Part shown: one piece after another, positions 26,683 to 35,671 of the stretch
Layout: the number at the start of each line of letters is the position of its first letter
Numbering within the stretch: position 1 is the stretch's first letter
DNA from: Ensifer sp. IC3342
Lineage (GTDB): Bacteria; Pseudomonadota; Alphaproteobacteria; Rhizobiales; Rhizobiaceae
Direction: 5' to 3'
DNA length: 64,000 nucleotides
Assembly: GCF_020193655.1 (NCBI RefSeq)
Contig: NZ_JADYVE010000005.1
Span: forward strand, 310,001-374,000
Notes under the pieces: model-generated
Told to the model about the DNA's origin: nothing
The model's input: the letters and a program-made list of their open reading frames with translations, nothing else
Database searches by the model: none
Made by a program: the position numbers and the translations under genes

Positions 26683-27855
26683 ATGACCGAGGTTACGCTT
26701 TCCCGCCGCGGCTTCCTCACATCGGCCTGCTGCCTGGCGGCGGCGCCGATCTTCACGCCGGTTACCTTCGCTGCAATGCCGGGCGACAACCGCTTTGTCA
26801 CGATCGTGCTGCGCGGCGCGATGGATGGGCTCGACCTGGTGCAGCCTTACGGCGAGGCGGGTTTCGCGCGCCTGAGGCCGACGCTGGCGCTGACACCGGA
26901 GAAGGGACTTCTCGATCTCGACGGGCATTTCGGCCTGAATCCCGCGGCGGCCGGCCTGATGCCGCTCTGGAGGAGTCGTGAGCTTGCCTTCGTGCATGCG
27001 GTCTCGACGCCCTATCGCGACCAGCGTAGCCATTTCGACGGGCAGGACATGCTGGAATCGGGCGGCGAGCACGTGGCCGAGGAGAAGACCGGCTGGCTCA
27101 ACCGGGCACTTTCGGTCATCCCGCGTTCGGAGGATCGCAAAGCGATCGACGTCAACACCTCGACGGAACTGATCCTTTCCGGCCCGAACGACGTCGATGT
27201 CTGGGCATCCGATTCCAGCCTCCGCACGGCAAAGGACGAGATGCAACTCATAATGCGGCTCTATGCCGGCGATCCAGTTTTTGCCAAGGCGATGGAAGAG
27301 GCGACGCGGGCGAACGGGGCGGCGATGGTCGCCGAGCCGGACGGCAAGCGGGCCGAGAGGATGGTCGACGTTGCGAGCCTCGCCGGCACTATGCTGAAGG
27401 GCGAGTACCGAATCGCGAGCTTCTCGATCACCGGCTGGGATACGCATGTGGGGCAGGCCGGGCAATTCAGGCAACCAGCGCAGGATCTGGCGCAGGCGAT
27501 CAATACGCTGAAGCTGACGCTCGGCCCGACCGTCTGGTCGAAGACCGTAGTGCTGGCGATGACGGAGTTCGGGCGTACGGTGCGGCAGAACGGCTCGGGC
27601 GGTACCGATCACGGGACCGGCGGATGCGCCGTGCTCGCCGGCGGGGCAATCGATGGCGGACGCGTCCTCGGGCGCTGGCCGGGCATCGGCGATGGCAAGC
27701 TGCTCGACGACCGCGACCTGATGCCGACCGCAGACGTGCGCGAACTCGCCGCGGCGATGCTCTATCGGCAGTTCGACGTGACGGCCCGCGACCTGGCGAC
27801 GAAGATTTTTCCGGGGTTGAGCTTCGACAAGACCTCGCAGTTCCTGAGGGCTTAA
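26683..27855 (+). CDS. DUF1501 family protein, Tat-exported
   Basis: The start at 26683 follows AAGGAG. The 390-residue protein opens with a twin-arginine-like signal (LSRRGFLTSACCLAAAP). It carries DUF1501 motifs related to sulfatase/alkaline-phosphatase folds: FVTIVLRGAMDGLDLVQPYG, RSHFDGQDMLESGG, ITGWDTHVGQ, and EFGRTVRQNGSGGTDHGTGG. The DGLD, Asp/His and TDHGTGG residues are where the metal-binding residues of that superfamily would sit. Export by Tat suggests it folds and binds cofactor in the cytoplasm. It forms a two-gene unit with the DUF1800 gene. Confidence 0.87.
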   Translation: MTEVTLSRRGFLTSACCLAAAPIFTPVTFAAMPGDNRFVTIVLRGAMDGLDLVQPYGEAGFARLRPTLALTPEKGLLDLDGHFGLNPAAAGLMPLWRSRELAFVHAVSTPYRDQRSHFDGQDMLESGGEHVAEEKTGWLNRALSVIPRSEDRKAIDVNTSTELILSGPNDVDVWASDSSLRTAKDEMQLIMRLYAGDPVFAKAMEEATRANGAAMVAEPDGKRAERMVDVASLAGTMLKGEYRIASFSITGWDTHVGQAGQFRQPAQDLAQAINTLKLTLGPTVWSKTVVLAMTEFGRTVRQNGSGGTDHGTGGCAVLAGGAIDGGRVLGRWPGIGDGKLLDDRDLMPTADVRELAAAMLYRQFDVTARDLATKIFPGLSFDKTSQFLRA

Positions 27856-28150
27856 CAGACCTACAGGCAGACATCGTCCTGCGTCAGTTTGATTCTCTGC
27901 GAATCGACCGCTGCGTCCGGTTCGCCGTTGGCGAAGTGATACGCGCCAAACAGGAGGTCGCTGGTTCCAGTTCCCTCAAGAGCATCGTTCCAAGGCCGCG
28001 GCTGAGGCCTGGCTGATCGCCACAGGGACGCGTTGGCGGCCACGTCACAGCCCCACACCGTGTAAACCGCGTCGGCGGCGATAGATGGGTGTCCGGTACG
28101 AGCGGATCGATGTAGTTATGGAACGATTCTTCACTTAAACCTGCAGGCAT

Positions 28151-28831
28151 ATGGAAACGTCGCTTTATCTGCCCGTCAAAGGCTTTCTCGAAAAGGCAGG
28201 TTACATCGTCAAGGGCGAAGTTGGCGGCTGCGATCTCGTCGGCTTGAGCGATGGTGATCCGCCTGTGGTCGTGATCTGCGAGCTGAAACTGAGCTTCAAT
28301 CTGGAGCTCATACTGCAGGCCGTCGATCGCGCAGCTGTCGCGGACGAGGTTTGGATCGCGGCGCGAGTCTCGGCCAAGGGCAAAGGTCGCGAGGCCGACA
28401 AACGCTACCGCGATCTCTGCCGCAGGCTCGGGATCGGCATGCTCGGCATTTCCGATGCCGGCGACGTCAGCGTTATAGTCGGCTCCGTATCGCCGATGCC
28501 GCGAACCAATCCGAAACGGCGTTCGAGGCTCATGCGTGAACACAAGAGGCGACGCGGCGATCCAGCAGTGGGCGGGAGCACACGCGCGCCTGTCATGACC
28601 GCGTACCGCCAGCAGGCGCTCGGCTGTGCTTTAGCGCTGGCATCAGGGCCGATGCGCGTGCGTGAAATCAGATCCAGCATACCAGATGCCGGGAAGATTT
28701 TGCTTTCGAATGTCTATGGCTGGTTTGAACGGATTGAAAGAGGCGTCTACGGCTTGACCGACGCCGGACGTGAAGCACTGCAGCGATGGCCGCAGCAGGA
28801 CACGCAGGCAGCAATAGCCGCGCCGGCCTGA
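28151..28831 (+). CDS. DUF2161 PD-(D/E)XK-like phosphodiesterase-domain protein
   Basis: The 226-residue protein begins METSLYLPVKGFLEKAGY and contains GCDLVGLSDGDPPVVVICELKL, which fits the D...(D/E)xK core (Asp of GCDL, Glu-Leu-Lys of CELKL) of restriction-endonuclease-like folds. The C-terminal part (RQQALGCALAL to YGLTDAGREAL) looks like a winged helix. Its role is unknown. A short degenerate copy of the DNA encoding the APVMTAYRQQ region lies at 59069. No partner methylase or toxin is nearby. Confidence 0.8.
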   Translation: METSLYLPVKGFLEKAGYIVKGEVGGCDLVGLSDGDPPVVVICELKLSFNLELILQAVDRAAVADEVWIAARVSAKGKGREADKRYRDLCRRLGIGMLGISDAGDVSVIVGSVSPMPRTNPKRRSRLMREHKRRRGDPAVGGSTRAPVMTAYRQQALGCALALASGPMRVREIRSSIPDAGKILLSNVYGWFERIERGVYGLTDAGREALQRWPQQDTQAAIAAPA

Positions 28832-29053
28832 TTTCTGTTCCCCAATGGAGCTTTACGCCGCTCTATCAGTCAGCCATGCCGAGCCGCGGGAGCGCGCTGC
28901 CGGTAAGGAGGGCTTCGAGCCTTGGCTCGACGTTTGCTATAGCGCTTCCCTGCGCCTCCAGGAAAGAAGTGCCGGGTGGCATGAGGAGTGCAACTCGAGA
29001 GTTCATGCGCCGATAATCTTGCCAGCAGGAAGTGCTCCCCTAGATGGCCAAGG

Positions 29054-30334
29054 ATGGAGCCTCAGGAAAGCGTAGTTGTTGCCAGTCGGGCGAGCGCCTC
29101 CCCGGAGGTGCGATTTCAGGCGCCCAACCCGGCGGTCATGGCCGAAGTCGAGCGCCTTCTCGCGGGCCGCACGCGGGACATCCGCCTCAGAGGTGAGCTT
29201 GGTCGACTGTTCGAAGAGCGTTCGTGGTCGCGGACGGCCAAAATCATTCGCGCGTGGATGACATGGGTCGCATTGCTGGATGTACTAACGCTGGGTCTCA
29301 ACGCGATCCTGCTTCCAAAGGCGGTGGTGCTGTCGATGCTTCCGCCAGCCTGCATGCTTCCGCCCGCAGCATTGGCCACCGCCCTCGTCTGGCGCAAACC
29401 ACGCAGCGTCTGGCTTCCAAAGGTGTCTTTGCTCGCAGGCCTGTTCCTCATCCTCCTGTCGGTCGCGCTGGTGGGCGTGAGCGCCGGTGGTGAGTTCTAT
29501 GAACGGCACTTGAACATTATGCTGTTCGTCGCCATCACCGCGATCATCATCTTTGCGGTTCCTCTGACTTGGACGGTGACGGTCGCCTCCTTCGCGCTTG
29601 CGCTCTACCTTATTTTTCAGTTGCGAAATCCGGCCCTCGATGAGGGCAGCGCAGTGGCTGGGACGTTGTTTTTTGCCAGCGGCATTATCGCTACTGTCGT
29701 TGCCCGACGCACGATGACGATCCTGGCCCAGAAGACATTCCTTCTCGAACTTCGTGACAAGCGGCGGGTAACGGAGCTTGCCGACGCCAATGCCCGCCTT
29801 GAGCGCCTTGCAAGAACTGATCCCCTGACCGGGATCGCCAACAGGCGCTGGATGATGGAAACCCTCAATCGTCTCTGGAGTGCAGACGCGAGCCGCCCGC
29901 AGGGTAACGCCATGCTGATGTGTGACGTCGACGACTTCAAGAACCTGAACGATCGCCTTGGCCACGCCGAGGGCGATCGCTGCCTCGTGAAAGTTGCCGG
30001 CATTATTCAGAGCAGCGTCAGGCGAAACCGCGATCATGTAGCCCGCTACGGCGGTGAGGAGTTTCTCGTCGTACTTCCGGGCGCGGATGAACGCGCTGCG
30101 CTGGCTACGGCTGAACGAATTAGGGCGAGCGTCGAAGCCGCCTCCCTTCCGAATCCCGCATCCCGCGTATCGCCTTACGTCACCCTCAGCGTTGGAGTGG
30201 CGGCGCAGGCGCCAGGTGAGGAGATCATCGCGCCGGAGAAGCTTCAGCACCAGGCTGACATGGCACTCTACCTGGCCAAACAAGCCGGCCGCAATCGCGT
30301 GATACTCTATCAGCCCGATTTGCCGACCGCATAA
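29054..30334 (+). CDS. Membrane-bound diguanylate cyclase (GGDEF domain)
   Basis: From the ATG at 29054 the protein has 426 residues: a cytoplasmic lead, then about six membrane helices (roughly 75-230), a short coiled coil (DKRRVTELADANARLERLA), and a GGDEF domain with DPLTGIANRR and YGGEEFLVV. The inhibitory I-site RxxD (RNRD) stands five residues before GGEEF, so product feedback is expected. It makes cyclic di-GMP from two GTP. No PAS or sensor domain is evident; the membrane region may sense directly. An earlier in-frame ATG at 28988 lacks family support. Confidence 0.87.
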   Translation: MEPQESVVVASRASASPEVRFQAPNPAVMAEVERLLAGRTRDIRLRGELGRLFEERSWSRTAKIIRAWMTWVALLDVLTLGLNAILLPKAVVLSMLPPACMLPPAALATALVWRKPRSVWLPKVSLLAGLFLILLSVALVGVSAGGEFYERHLNIMLFVAITAIIIFAVPLTWTVTVASFALALYLIFQLRNPALDEGSAVAGTLFFASGIIATVVARRTMTILAQKTFLLELRDKRRVTELADANARLERLARTDPLTGIANRRWMMETLNRLWSADASRPQGNAMLMCDVDDFKNLNDRLGHAEGDRCLVKVAGIIQSSVRRNRDHVARYGGEEFLVVLPGADERAALATAERIRASVEAASLPNPASRVSPYVTLSVGVAAQAPGEEIIAPEKLQHQADMALYLAKQAGRNRVILYQPDLPTA

Positions 30335-30490
30335 TCGTGTGTCTCTTTCCGATCGATGGATCTGCTTTGGTTGACTTTGCAGGGCTTCGGTCCACGGCCG
30401 CTTCGATCGCCCAGACGACCGGCCGAAGGGTGTGGCCCCTCAATGCGGATTTCCCCTGAAGAGATCTTCCAACGCCGTGCCCTCAGCCAA

Positions 30491-32287
30491 TCAACCGCGG
30501 AGCGCTGATGACGCCGGAGTGGCATGGGTGAGCGCCGCGACCTTCTTCACATGCGCCACCGCCGCCGTGCCGCCGGCAGTCTTGGTGAACAGTTCAAGCG
30601 CCTCCTCCTCGTCGGCTCCGACCGGCGTCAATGCCTGGTCCATGTAGACCCTCGAAGCCGGATCGCGGAAGATCCTGTAGGCGGCGGCAGACAACCGGAT
30701 GATCGTGCCCGCGAGCGCCACATGCTTGCGCACCGTCTCCCATAGAAACTGCGGCCAAAAGATCAGCGGATGGACCCGCTTCATGCCCGGCCGCCGCTCC
30801 GACGGCCGCTTCAGGCGCAGAAGGCCGCTCTGCAGCGGATGGACGTTTTCAAGTGGTACCATCGTCGCAAAGGAAACGAGCAGCTTTACAAGGCTTGCAA
30901 GCGGCACGCCCGTCGCGGCCGCGCGGCGTAGCAGGATCTTCATGTGCTCCGGCGTGTAGTAGAGCCGCCATGTCTCGCGGTAGATGTCTTCCCACGCTTC
31001 CCGGGTCATCCTCGGATGCGCCGTGCATACATGCTCGACATCATAGATGTTGAGATCGGCCTCCATCTCGGCACCGTCTTTCCAGAGCTTCTGGTGATCC
31101 TCCGAGCCCGGCAGCGGCGTGAGAATGAAAAATTCGATGATATCGACCGGCAGTTCGTGTTGGATGATGGCGATGTCGCGCCGGATGGTCTCGGGCGTAT
31201 CCGCCGGGAAACCGAGGATATAGCCCGCGAGCGTCATGATGCCCTGCGCCTTCCAGGCGAGCAGCATCTTGCGGTACTCGGTGATCTTGTTCTGGTTCTT
31301 CTTCGCGGCGGTCAGATTGTCCGGATTGATGTTCTCGAGGCCGATGAAGACGCGGGTAACGCCTGCCCGCTTTGCCTTCTCGATGAAATTCGGGATCTTA
31401 TGGCAAAGCGTATCGACCTGGATCATCAGGCCGAGCGGAATACCGTCCTTCTCCCGCAGTTCGATCAGACGGTCGAAGGTCGCCTCCCATTCCTTGTTGC
31501 GGGCAAAATTATCGTCGGTGATGAAGAATTTGTGCACGCCCTGCGCCCAGTTCATCCGCACGAGCTTCTCAATGTCGTCGGCTGAACGGAACCGCGACTT
31601 GCGCCCCTGCACGTTGATGATCGTGCAGAACGAACACTGATAGGGACAGCCGCGCCCGGCATCAAAGCTGGTGCTGAAGCCGAGGGTGTGAGCGACATTT
31701 TCCCTTGGCAGGAACGGCACCGGCGTGCCGCCAAGACCCGGCAAGTCGTCCATAAAGTTATAAATCGGCTCCAGCTTGCCGGTAGCCGCATCGCGCAGCA
31801 CCGTTTCAAGACGGCCCTCTGCCTCACCGGCAAAGATGGAAATGCCCATCTCCCGGCAGGCGTCGAGTTCCACCGCCTTGCCGTCGAGCATGGCAAGGCA
31901 GCCCGACACATGGAACCCGCCCATGGCAACGGCGAAGCCGGCCTCGCGGAACGGCCGCGCAATATCGAGCGCGCGCGGATACTGGTTGGATTGGACCCCG
32001 ACAAGCGCCACCATGCCAAAATTGCCGTGTCCGCCAAGCAGACGCAGAAGGGCCGGGAAATCGATCCGCGTATTCGTCTCGTCGAGCACTGTGATATCGA
32101 TGGAAGCGTCTGGGCCGAGCACCTTGCGCTCGGCGCAGTCGGCAGCAATGCCATAAAGCGCCGCGAGCGAGTTCGAGGGGATCATCGCGCGCCACCAGCG
32201 GATCACATAGCCATCGTCATCATAGTGCGATGGCTTGATCAGGATGAGCTGGAAACGCTTTCCCCTAGCTTCCGAAGAATGCGCCAC
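30491..32287 (-). CDS. B12-binding-domain radical SAM protein
   Basis: The 598-residue protein has an N-terminal cobalamin-binding-like Rossmann domain (residues about 10-160; VGVQSNQYPRALDIAR, AMGGFHVSG) and a radical SAM barrel with the cluster motif CPYQCSFC (Cys214, 218, 221). A C-terminal region after about 430 resembles the DUF4070-type tail. Typical members carry out methylation or rearrangement on lipids, hopanoids or natural products. The substrate is not deducible from the neighbours. It appears monocistronic. Confidence 0.82.
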   Translation of the reverse strand: MAHSSEARGKRFQLILIKPSHYDDDGYVIRWWRAMIPSNSLAALYGIAADCAERKVLGPDASIDITVLDETNTRIDFPALLRLLGGHGNFGMVALVGVQSNQYPRALDIARPFREAGFAVAMGGFHVSGCLAMLDGKAVELDACREMGISIFAGEAEGRLETVLRDAATGKLEPIYNFMDDLPGLGGTPVPFLPRENVAHTLGFSTSFDAGRGCPYQCSFCTIINVQGRKSRFRSADDIEKLVRMNWAQGVHKFFITDDNFARNKEWEATFDRLIELREKDGIPLGLMIQVDTLCHKIPNFIEKAKRAGVTRVFIGLENINPDNLTAAKKNQNKITEYRKMLLAWKAQGIMTLAGYILGFPADTPETIRRDIAIIQHELPVDIIEFFILTPLPGSEDHQKLWKDGAEMEADLNIYDVEHVCTAHPRMTREAWEDIYRETWRLYYTPEHMKILLRRAAATGVPLASLVKLLVSFATMVPLENVHPLQSGLLRLKRPSERRPGMKRVHPLIFWPQFLWETVRKHVALAGTIIRLSAAAYRIFRDPASRVYMDQALTPVGADEEEALELFTKTAGGTAAVAHVKKVAALTHATPASSALRG

Positions 32288-32597
32288 GTTGGCCTCTTTG
32301 GTGTTGGAAGCAATGGAGGCAGCCTAGCAGAGCCAGACGCCAAGGCAAGCCGGTGCTAATTCTTCTGCTTTCAAAAGCACATCTGCAGATCCGAGCAGAG
32401 CTCTTCCTGGGCCGGCGGTCGCATTTCGGTTTCGCACGGCCGCCGCTGGGCGCTGCGCGGGTAGTTCGCGCTTTTGTTATCGAAATCCCGCTCGCACAAC
32501 ACCTGTGTAGTCGCTCTCAGAACTCCCCCGCAACGCTCCAGCTGATTTGCGGCAAGTGATTGTTTTTGCGTGCCGTTCCAGCGCGATTGGCGTGAAA
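32288..32597. other. Intergenic stretch, no gene seen
   Basis: About 300 bases between the radical SAM gene and the etfA remnant. No coding signature, hairpin or repeat was recognised. Confidence 0.5.
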
Positions 32598-32818
32598 TGT
32601 ATTCCGAGACCTGGCGACATCGAGCAGCGCGGTAACCCGCGGCATGACGTTCTTGCCGACCGAGGTGGCGGCGGCGATGAGCGTGTCGTAGCCGCCGGCG
32701 AGCGAGACGATCGTGGCGGCGAGCGGCTCGGCGAGATTGTGGGCGAGCGAGGCGTCGTCGGCGACGAGCACCTTGGCGACACCGGCAAGCTTCGCCGCCT
32801 CATCGGCGACCCATCTAT
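32598..32818 (-). pseudogene. Fragment of electron-transfer flavoprotein alpha subunit gene
   Basis: On the minus strand the frame reads VADEAAKLAGVAKVLVADDA, then LAEPLAATIVSL, AGGYDTLIAAATSVGKN and VMPRVTALLDVA, which matches residues about 20-95 of EtfA/FixB proteins. The N-terminal beta strand, the rest of the N-terminal domain and the entire FAD-binding domain are absent. It is a stranded internal fragment, sitting directly after the cupin gene. Confidence 0.75.
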
Positions 32819-32840
32819 TTCGTGACTGGCCGGAGGGTGC

Positions 32841-33443
32841 TCATTCCGGCCGGTCTGCAAGCAGCGCCCAGAAAGCCAGGAATGGCTTATCGAAGGAGCG
32901 CATCGCATGTTTGATACCGGGCTCGTTGTAAAATGAGCCGGCAAACCCCGGCCGGAACCATGGCCCGTCGCCCTGATGAAACGCCCCATCCGAAAGGACG
33001 AGGTAGACTTCCTCTGGTGGATGATTGTGGTCTGGGTAGCGGACGTGAGGGGCCATCAGCGTTATGCCGATCCACACATCCGTGCGCTCTTCGAGGCCAC
33101 AAGGTCCGATGATCATCGCATTCGCATGGCCGTCGTGGAAATTATCACTCGCCGAACTGTCATAATTCGAGCGCCGGCGCCATTCGAGCAGCGGCTCGAT
33201 CGCCTTGAAGCGATCGACCAGACGGTGGAGCGAGTCGTGCTCCGTATCGATCGCCAGCACCGTGTCGATGTGGGAACAGACGGGCAGCCGGCTTCCGGGA
33301 CCGGATCTCTCTGCGCCCGGAACCTCCAGTGCAGAGAAAATCTGCGGAATAGACCGGCGCGATTGCGGCGCCTGTGCGAATTGATCAAAGGCCACGAAAG
33401 CGGCGTCGACGAACAACTGAAGGGCTTCACTTCGACGTGTCAT
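32841..33443 (-). CDS. DddQ-like DMSP lyase-family cupin
   Basis: The 200-residue protein has the size and cupin plan of DddQ lyases, which split dimethylsulfoniopropionate into DMS and acrylate. The stretch YPDHNHPPEEVYLVLSDG places Tyr136, His139, His141, Glu145 and Tyr147, with His179 in GIKHAM. Spacing His-x3-Glu-x-Tyr-x31-His equals that of the metal ligands and catalytic Tyr of characterised DddQ as I recall (125, 129, 131, 163), and Tyr136/His139 match the two further active-site residues. The cupin-DLL superfamily also holds sugar isomerase-like members, so the substrate is inferred. It lies 45 bases after the StcD-type gene on the same strand, so probably co-transcribed and TetR-controlled. 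Confidence 0.7.
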   Translation of the reverse strand: MTRRSEALQLFVDAAFVAFDQFAQAPQSRRSIPQIFSALEVPGAERSGPGSRLPVCSHIDTVLAIDTEHDSLHRLVDRFKAIEPLLEWRRRSNYDSSASDNFHDGHANAMIIGPCGLEERTDVWIGITLMAPHVRYPDHNHPPEEVYLVLSDGAFHQGDGPWFRPGFAGSFYNEPGIKHAMRSFDKPFLAFWALLADRPE

Positions 33444-33488
33444 GGATGGTCCTTGGTCGCACGGCAGGCTGAGGCCTCCCGCCTGGCG

Positions 33489-35525
33489 TCAGATATCCTT
33501 GATAAGGCGAAGCGCGTCGTAGATCGCCGCGTGTGTGTTGCGCGCCGCGACCGCATCGCCAATGCGGAAGAGTTGGAACTTGCCTTGCGGGTTGCGCACG
33601 ACGGATTGCGGCTCGCCGGCGATCAGCTGATCGTGCGACATCTCTCCGAGGTTGCTCGACGCCGGTTTGAGCTCGAAGTACAGCTCATCGAGCGGAATGG
33701 TGCCGTGATTGATCACCACCTGATCCACCGTGCGCTGTTTGGCGACGCCGCCATAATCGCTGCCGACATGGGCGACGAGTTGATTGCCGCTCTTCTCGAC
33801 CGCCTCCAGGCGGTAGGTGACGGTGAAGGTCACGCCGAGCTTCTGAAGCGAACGCATGTAAGGAACGAGGTTCATGGCCATGACCTCCGGGGCGAAGGAG
33901 CGATCCGGCGTCATGATCTCGACCTTGGCGCCCGCCTTGGCGAGGAATTCGGCGGCCTGCAGGCCGGCATGGTCGCCGGCGTCGTCGAAGATGAGGACGT
34001 TGGTTCCCGGCTTGACGTCGCCCGAAATGATCTCCCAGGTGGAGACGACGAGCTCGTTGCCCTTCGACAGGACCTCCGTATGCGGAAGCCCGCCCGTTGC
34101 GATGATGACAACGTCCGGGTTCTCCGCCTGAACCGTGTCCGCTTCCGCCCATGTGTTGAACTGGAAGGTGACGCCTAGCTTCTCGCATTGGCTCATGCGC
34201 CAGTCGATGATGCTGATCATCTCCCGGCGGCGCTCGCTTTGAGCCGTGAGCCGGATTTGCCCTCCTGGATTGTTAGCCGCCTCGAAGACGACGACCTCAT
34301 GGCCGCGCTCGCCGGCCACACGCGCAGCCTCAAGGCCGGCAGGTCCGGCGCCGACGATCACGACCTTCTTGCGACGCTCCGCCTTCGCGATGGTGTGCGG
34401 CATCGTGAGCTCACGTCCGGTCGCGGCGTTGTGGATGCAGTAGGCGGCGCCGCCCTGGTAGATGCGGTCGAGACAGTAGTTCGCGCCGACGCAGGGCCGA
34501 ATGTCGTCCTCGCGCTTCTCGACGATCTTCCGGACGATATGCGGATCCGTCATATGCGCGCGGGTCATTCCGACCATATCGACCTTACCGGATGCGATCG
34601 CGTGGCGCGCGGTCGCGACATCCGGGATCTTCGCAGCATGGAAAGTCGGAAAGTTCGTGGCGGCACGTATTTCGCCGGCGAAATCGAGGTGAGGGGAGTT
34701 CGCCATGCCTTGGATAGGGATGACGTCGGTGAGGCCGGCGTCCGTATCGATATGCCCACGAATGACGTTCAGGTAATCGATGAGCCCGCTCTCCTTGAGG
34801 CGCTTCGAGATTTCAAAGCCTTCCGCCTTGCCCGTCCCGCCGGGAAGGCATTCGTCCGCCGTGTAGCGCACGCCCAGGATGAAATCGTCTCCGACCCGTG
34901 CTCGGATCGCCTTCAGGACGTCGAAACAGAAGCGCAAGCGGTTGTCGAGCGAGCCCCCGTAAGGTCCGTCAAGCTCGTTCGTCAGCGGCGATGTGAACTG
35001 ATCGAGGAGGTGCCCGTAGGCCTCCAGCTCGACGCCATCCATGCCGCCCGCCTTCATGCGCTCGGCGGCATCGGCGAAATCCTTGATGATCCTCTCGATG
35101 TCCCAGTCTTCGATCTTCTTGGGGAAGGCGCGGTGCGACGCTTCGCGGTGATGGGAGGGAGCGACAACCGGCAGCCATTCACCCTTGTCCCACCGCGTGC
35201 GCCGACCGAGATGGGTAAGCTGGATCATGATCGCGGCGCCCTCCTCGTGCACAGCGTCGGTCATCTGCCTGATCCACGGCACGATCTCATCCTTGTAGGC
35301 GAGCAGGTTATTGAAGACCGGCGGGCTGTCTTTCGAAACAGCGGCAGAGCCCGCGGTCATCGTCAGAGCTACGCCGCCCTTTGCCCTTTCAACCGTGTAG
35401 GCGCGGTAGCGCTCCTTCGGCATGCCGTCCTCCGGATAGGCCGGTTCGTGCGCCGTCACGATGATGCGGTTGCGCAGCGTCAAGTGTTTGAGCTGATAGG
35501 GCTGGAGGAGGGGGTCGTTCGACAT
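33489..35525 (-). CDS. stcD: StcD/DgcA-type flavin oxidoreductase (N-methylproline or dimethylglycine demethylase)
   Basis: The 678-residue protein has an Old-Yellow-Enzyme TIM barrel (1-370; PAYPEDGMPKERYRAYT, YGGSLDNRLRF) and a C-terminal FAD/NAD domain (VVIVGAGPAGLEAARVAGER from 388). Length and sequence are as expected for StcD, which removes the N-methyl of N-methylproline in stachydrine breakdown, or DgcA, which acts on dimethylglycine. The iron-sulfur motif is unusual: Cys345, Ala348, Cys351, Cys363, so one canonical Cys is missing. It is divergent from the TetR gene, with inverted operator-like sites between them. The DddQ-like cupin follows. Confidence 0.82.
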   Translation of the reverse strand: MSNDPLLQPYQLKHLTLRNRIIVTAHEPAYPEDGMPKERYRAYTVERAKGGVALTMTAGSAAVSKDSPPVFNNLLAYKDEIVPWIRQMTDAVHEEGAAIMIQLTHLGRRTRWDKGEWLPVVAPSHHREASHRAFPKKIEDWDIERIIKDFADAAERMKAGGMDGVELEAYGHLLDQFTSPLTNELDGPYGGSLDNRLRFCFDVLKAIRARVGDDFILGVRYTADECLPGGTGKAEGFEISKRLKESGLIDYLNVIRGHIDTDAGLTDVIPIQGMANSPHLDFAGEIRAATNFPTFHAAKIPDVATARHAIASGKVDMVGMTRAHMTDPHIVRKIVEKREDDIRPCVGANYCLDRIYQGGAAYCIHNAATGRELTMPHTIAKAERRKKVVIVGAGPAGLEAARVAGERGHEVVVFEAANNPGGQIRLTAQSERRREMISIIDWRMSQCEKLGVTFQFNTWAEADTVQAENPDVVIIATGGLPHTEVLSKGNELVVSTWEIISGDVKPGTNVLIFDDAGDHAGLQAAEFLAKAGAKVEIMTPDRSFAPEVMAMNLVPYMRSLQKLGVTFTVTYRLEAVEKSGNQLVAHVGSDYGGVAKQRTVDQVVINHGTIPLDELYFELKPASSNLGEMSHDQLIAGEPQSVVRNPQGKFQLFRIGDAVAARNTHAAIYDALRLIKDI

Positions 35526-35569
35526 ATGTCGGGCTCCGGTCTAGAAACGTCAGCTCGAACGCTACGCGG

Positions 35570-35633
35570 AAATGTACATAAGTGTCAAGAAAGAAAACAT
35601 CAAAGTCCATCGCGTCGACATATGTGTACATTT
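35570..35633. promoter_or_regulatory. Pair of inverted TetR-type operator candidates
   Basis: AAATGTACATAAGTGTC at 35570-35586 reappears inverted as GACATATGTGTACATTT at 35617-35633, with ATGTAC cores and matching outer bases. Two 17-bp sites in opposite orientation, 30 bases apart, in the divergent StcD-tetR gap fit autoregulation and control of both directions. The spacing puts one site near each promoter. No -35/-10 pair was assigned. Confidence 0.5.
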
Positions 35634-35671
35634 TTCTTGTATGTCCTTTCACAATTTGTTAGGAGGTCTTT

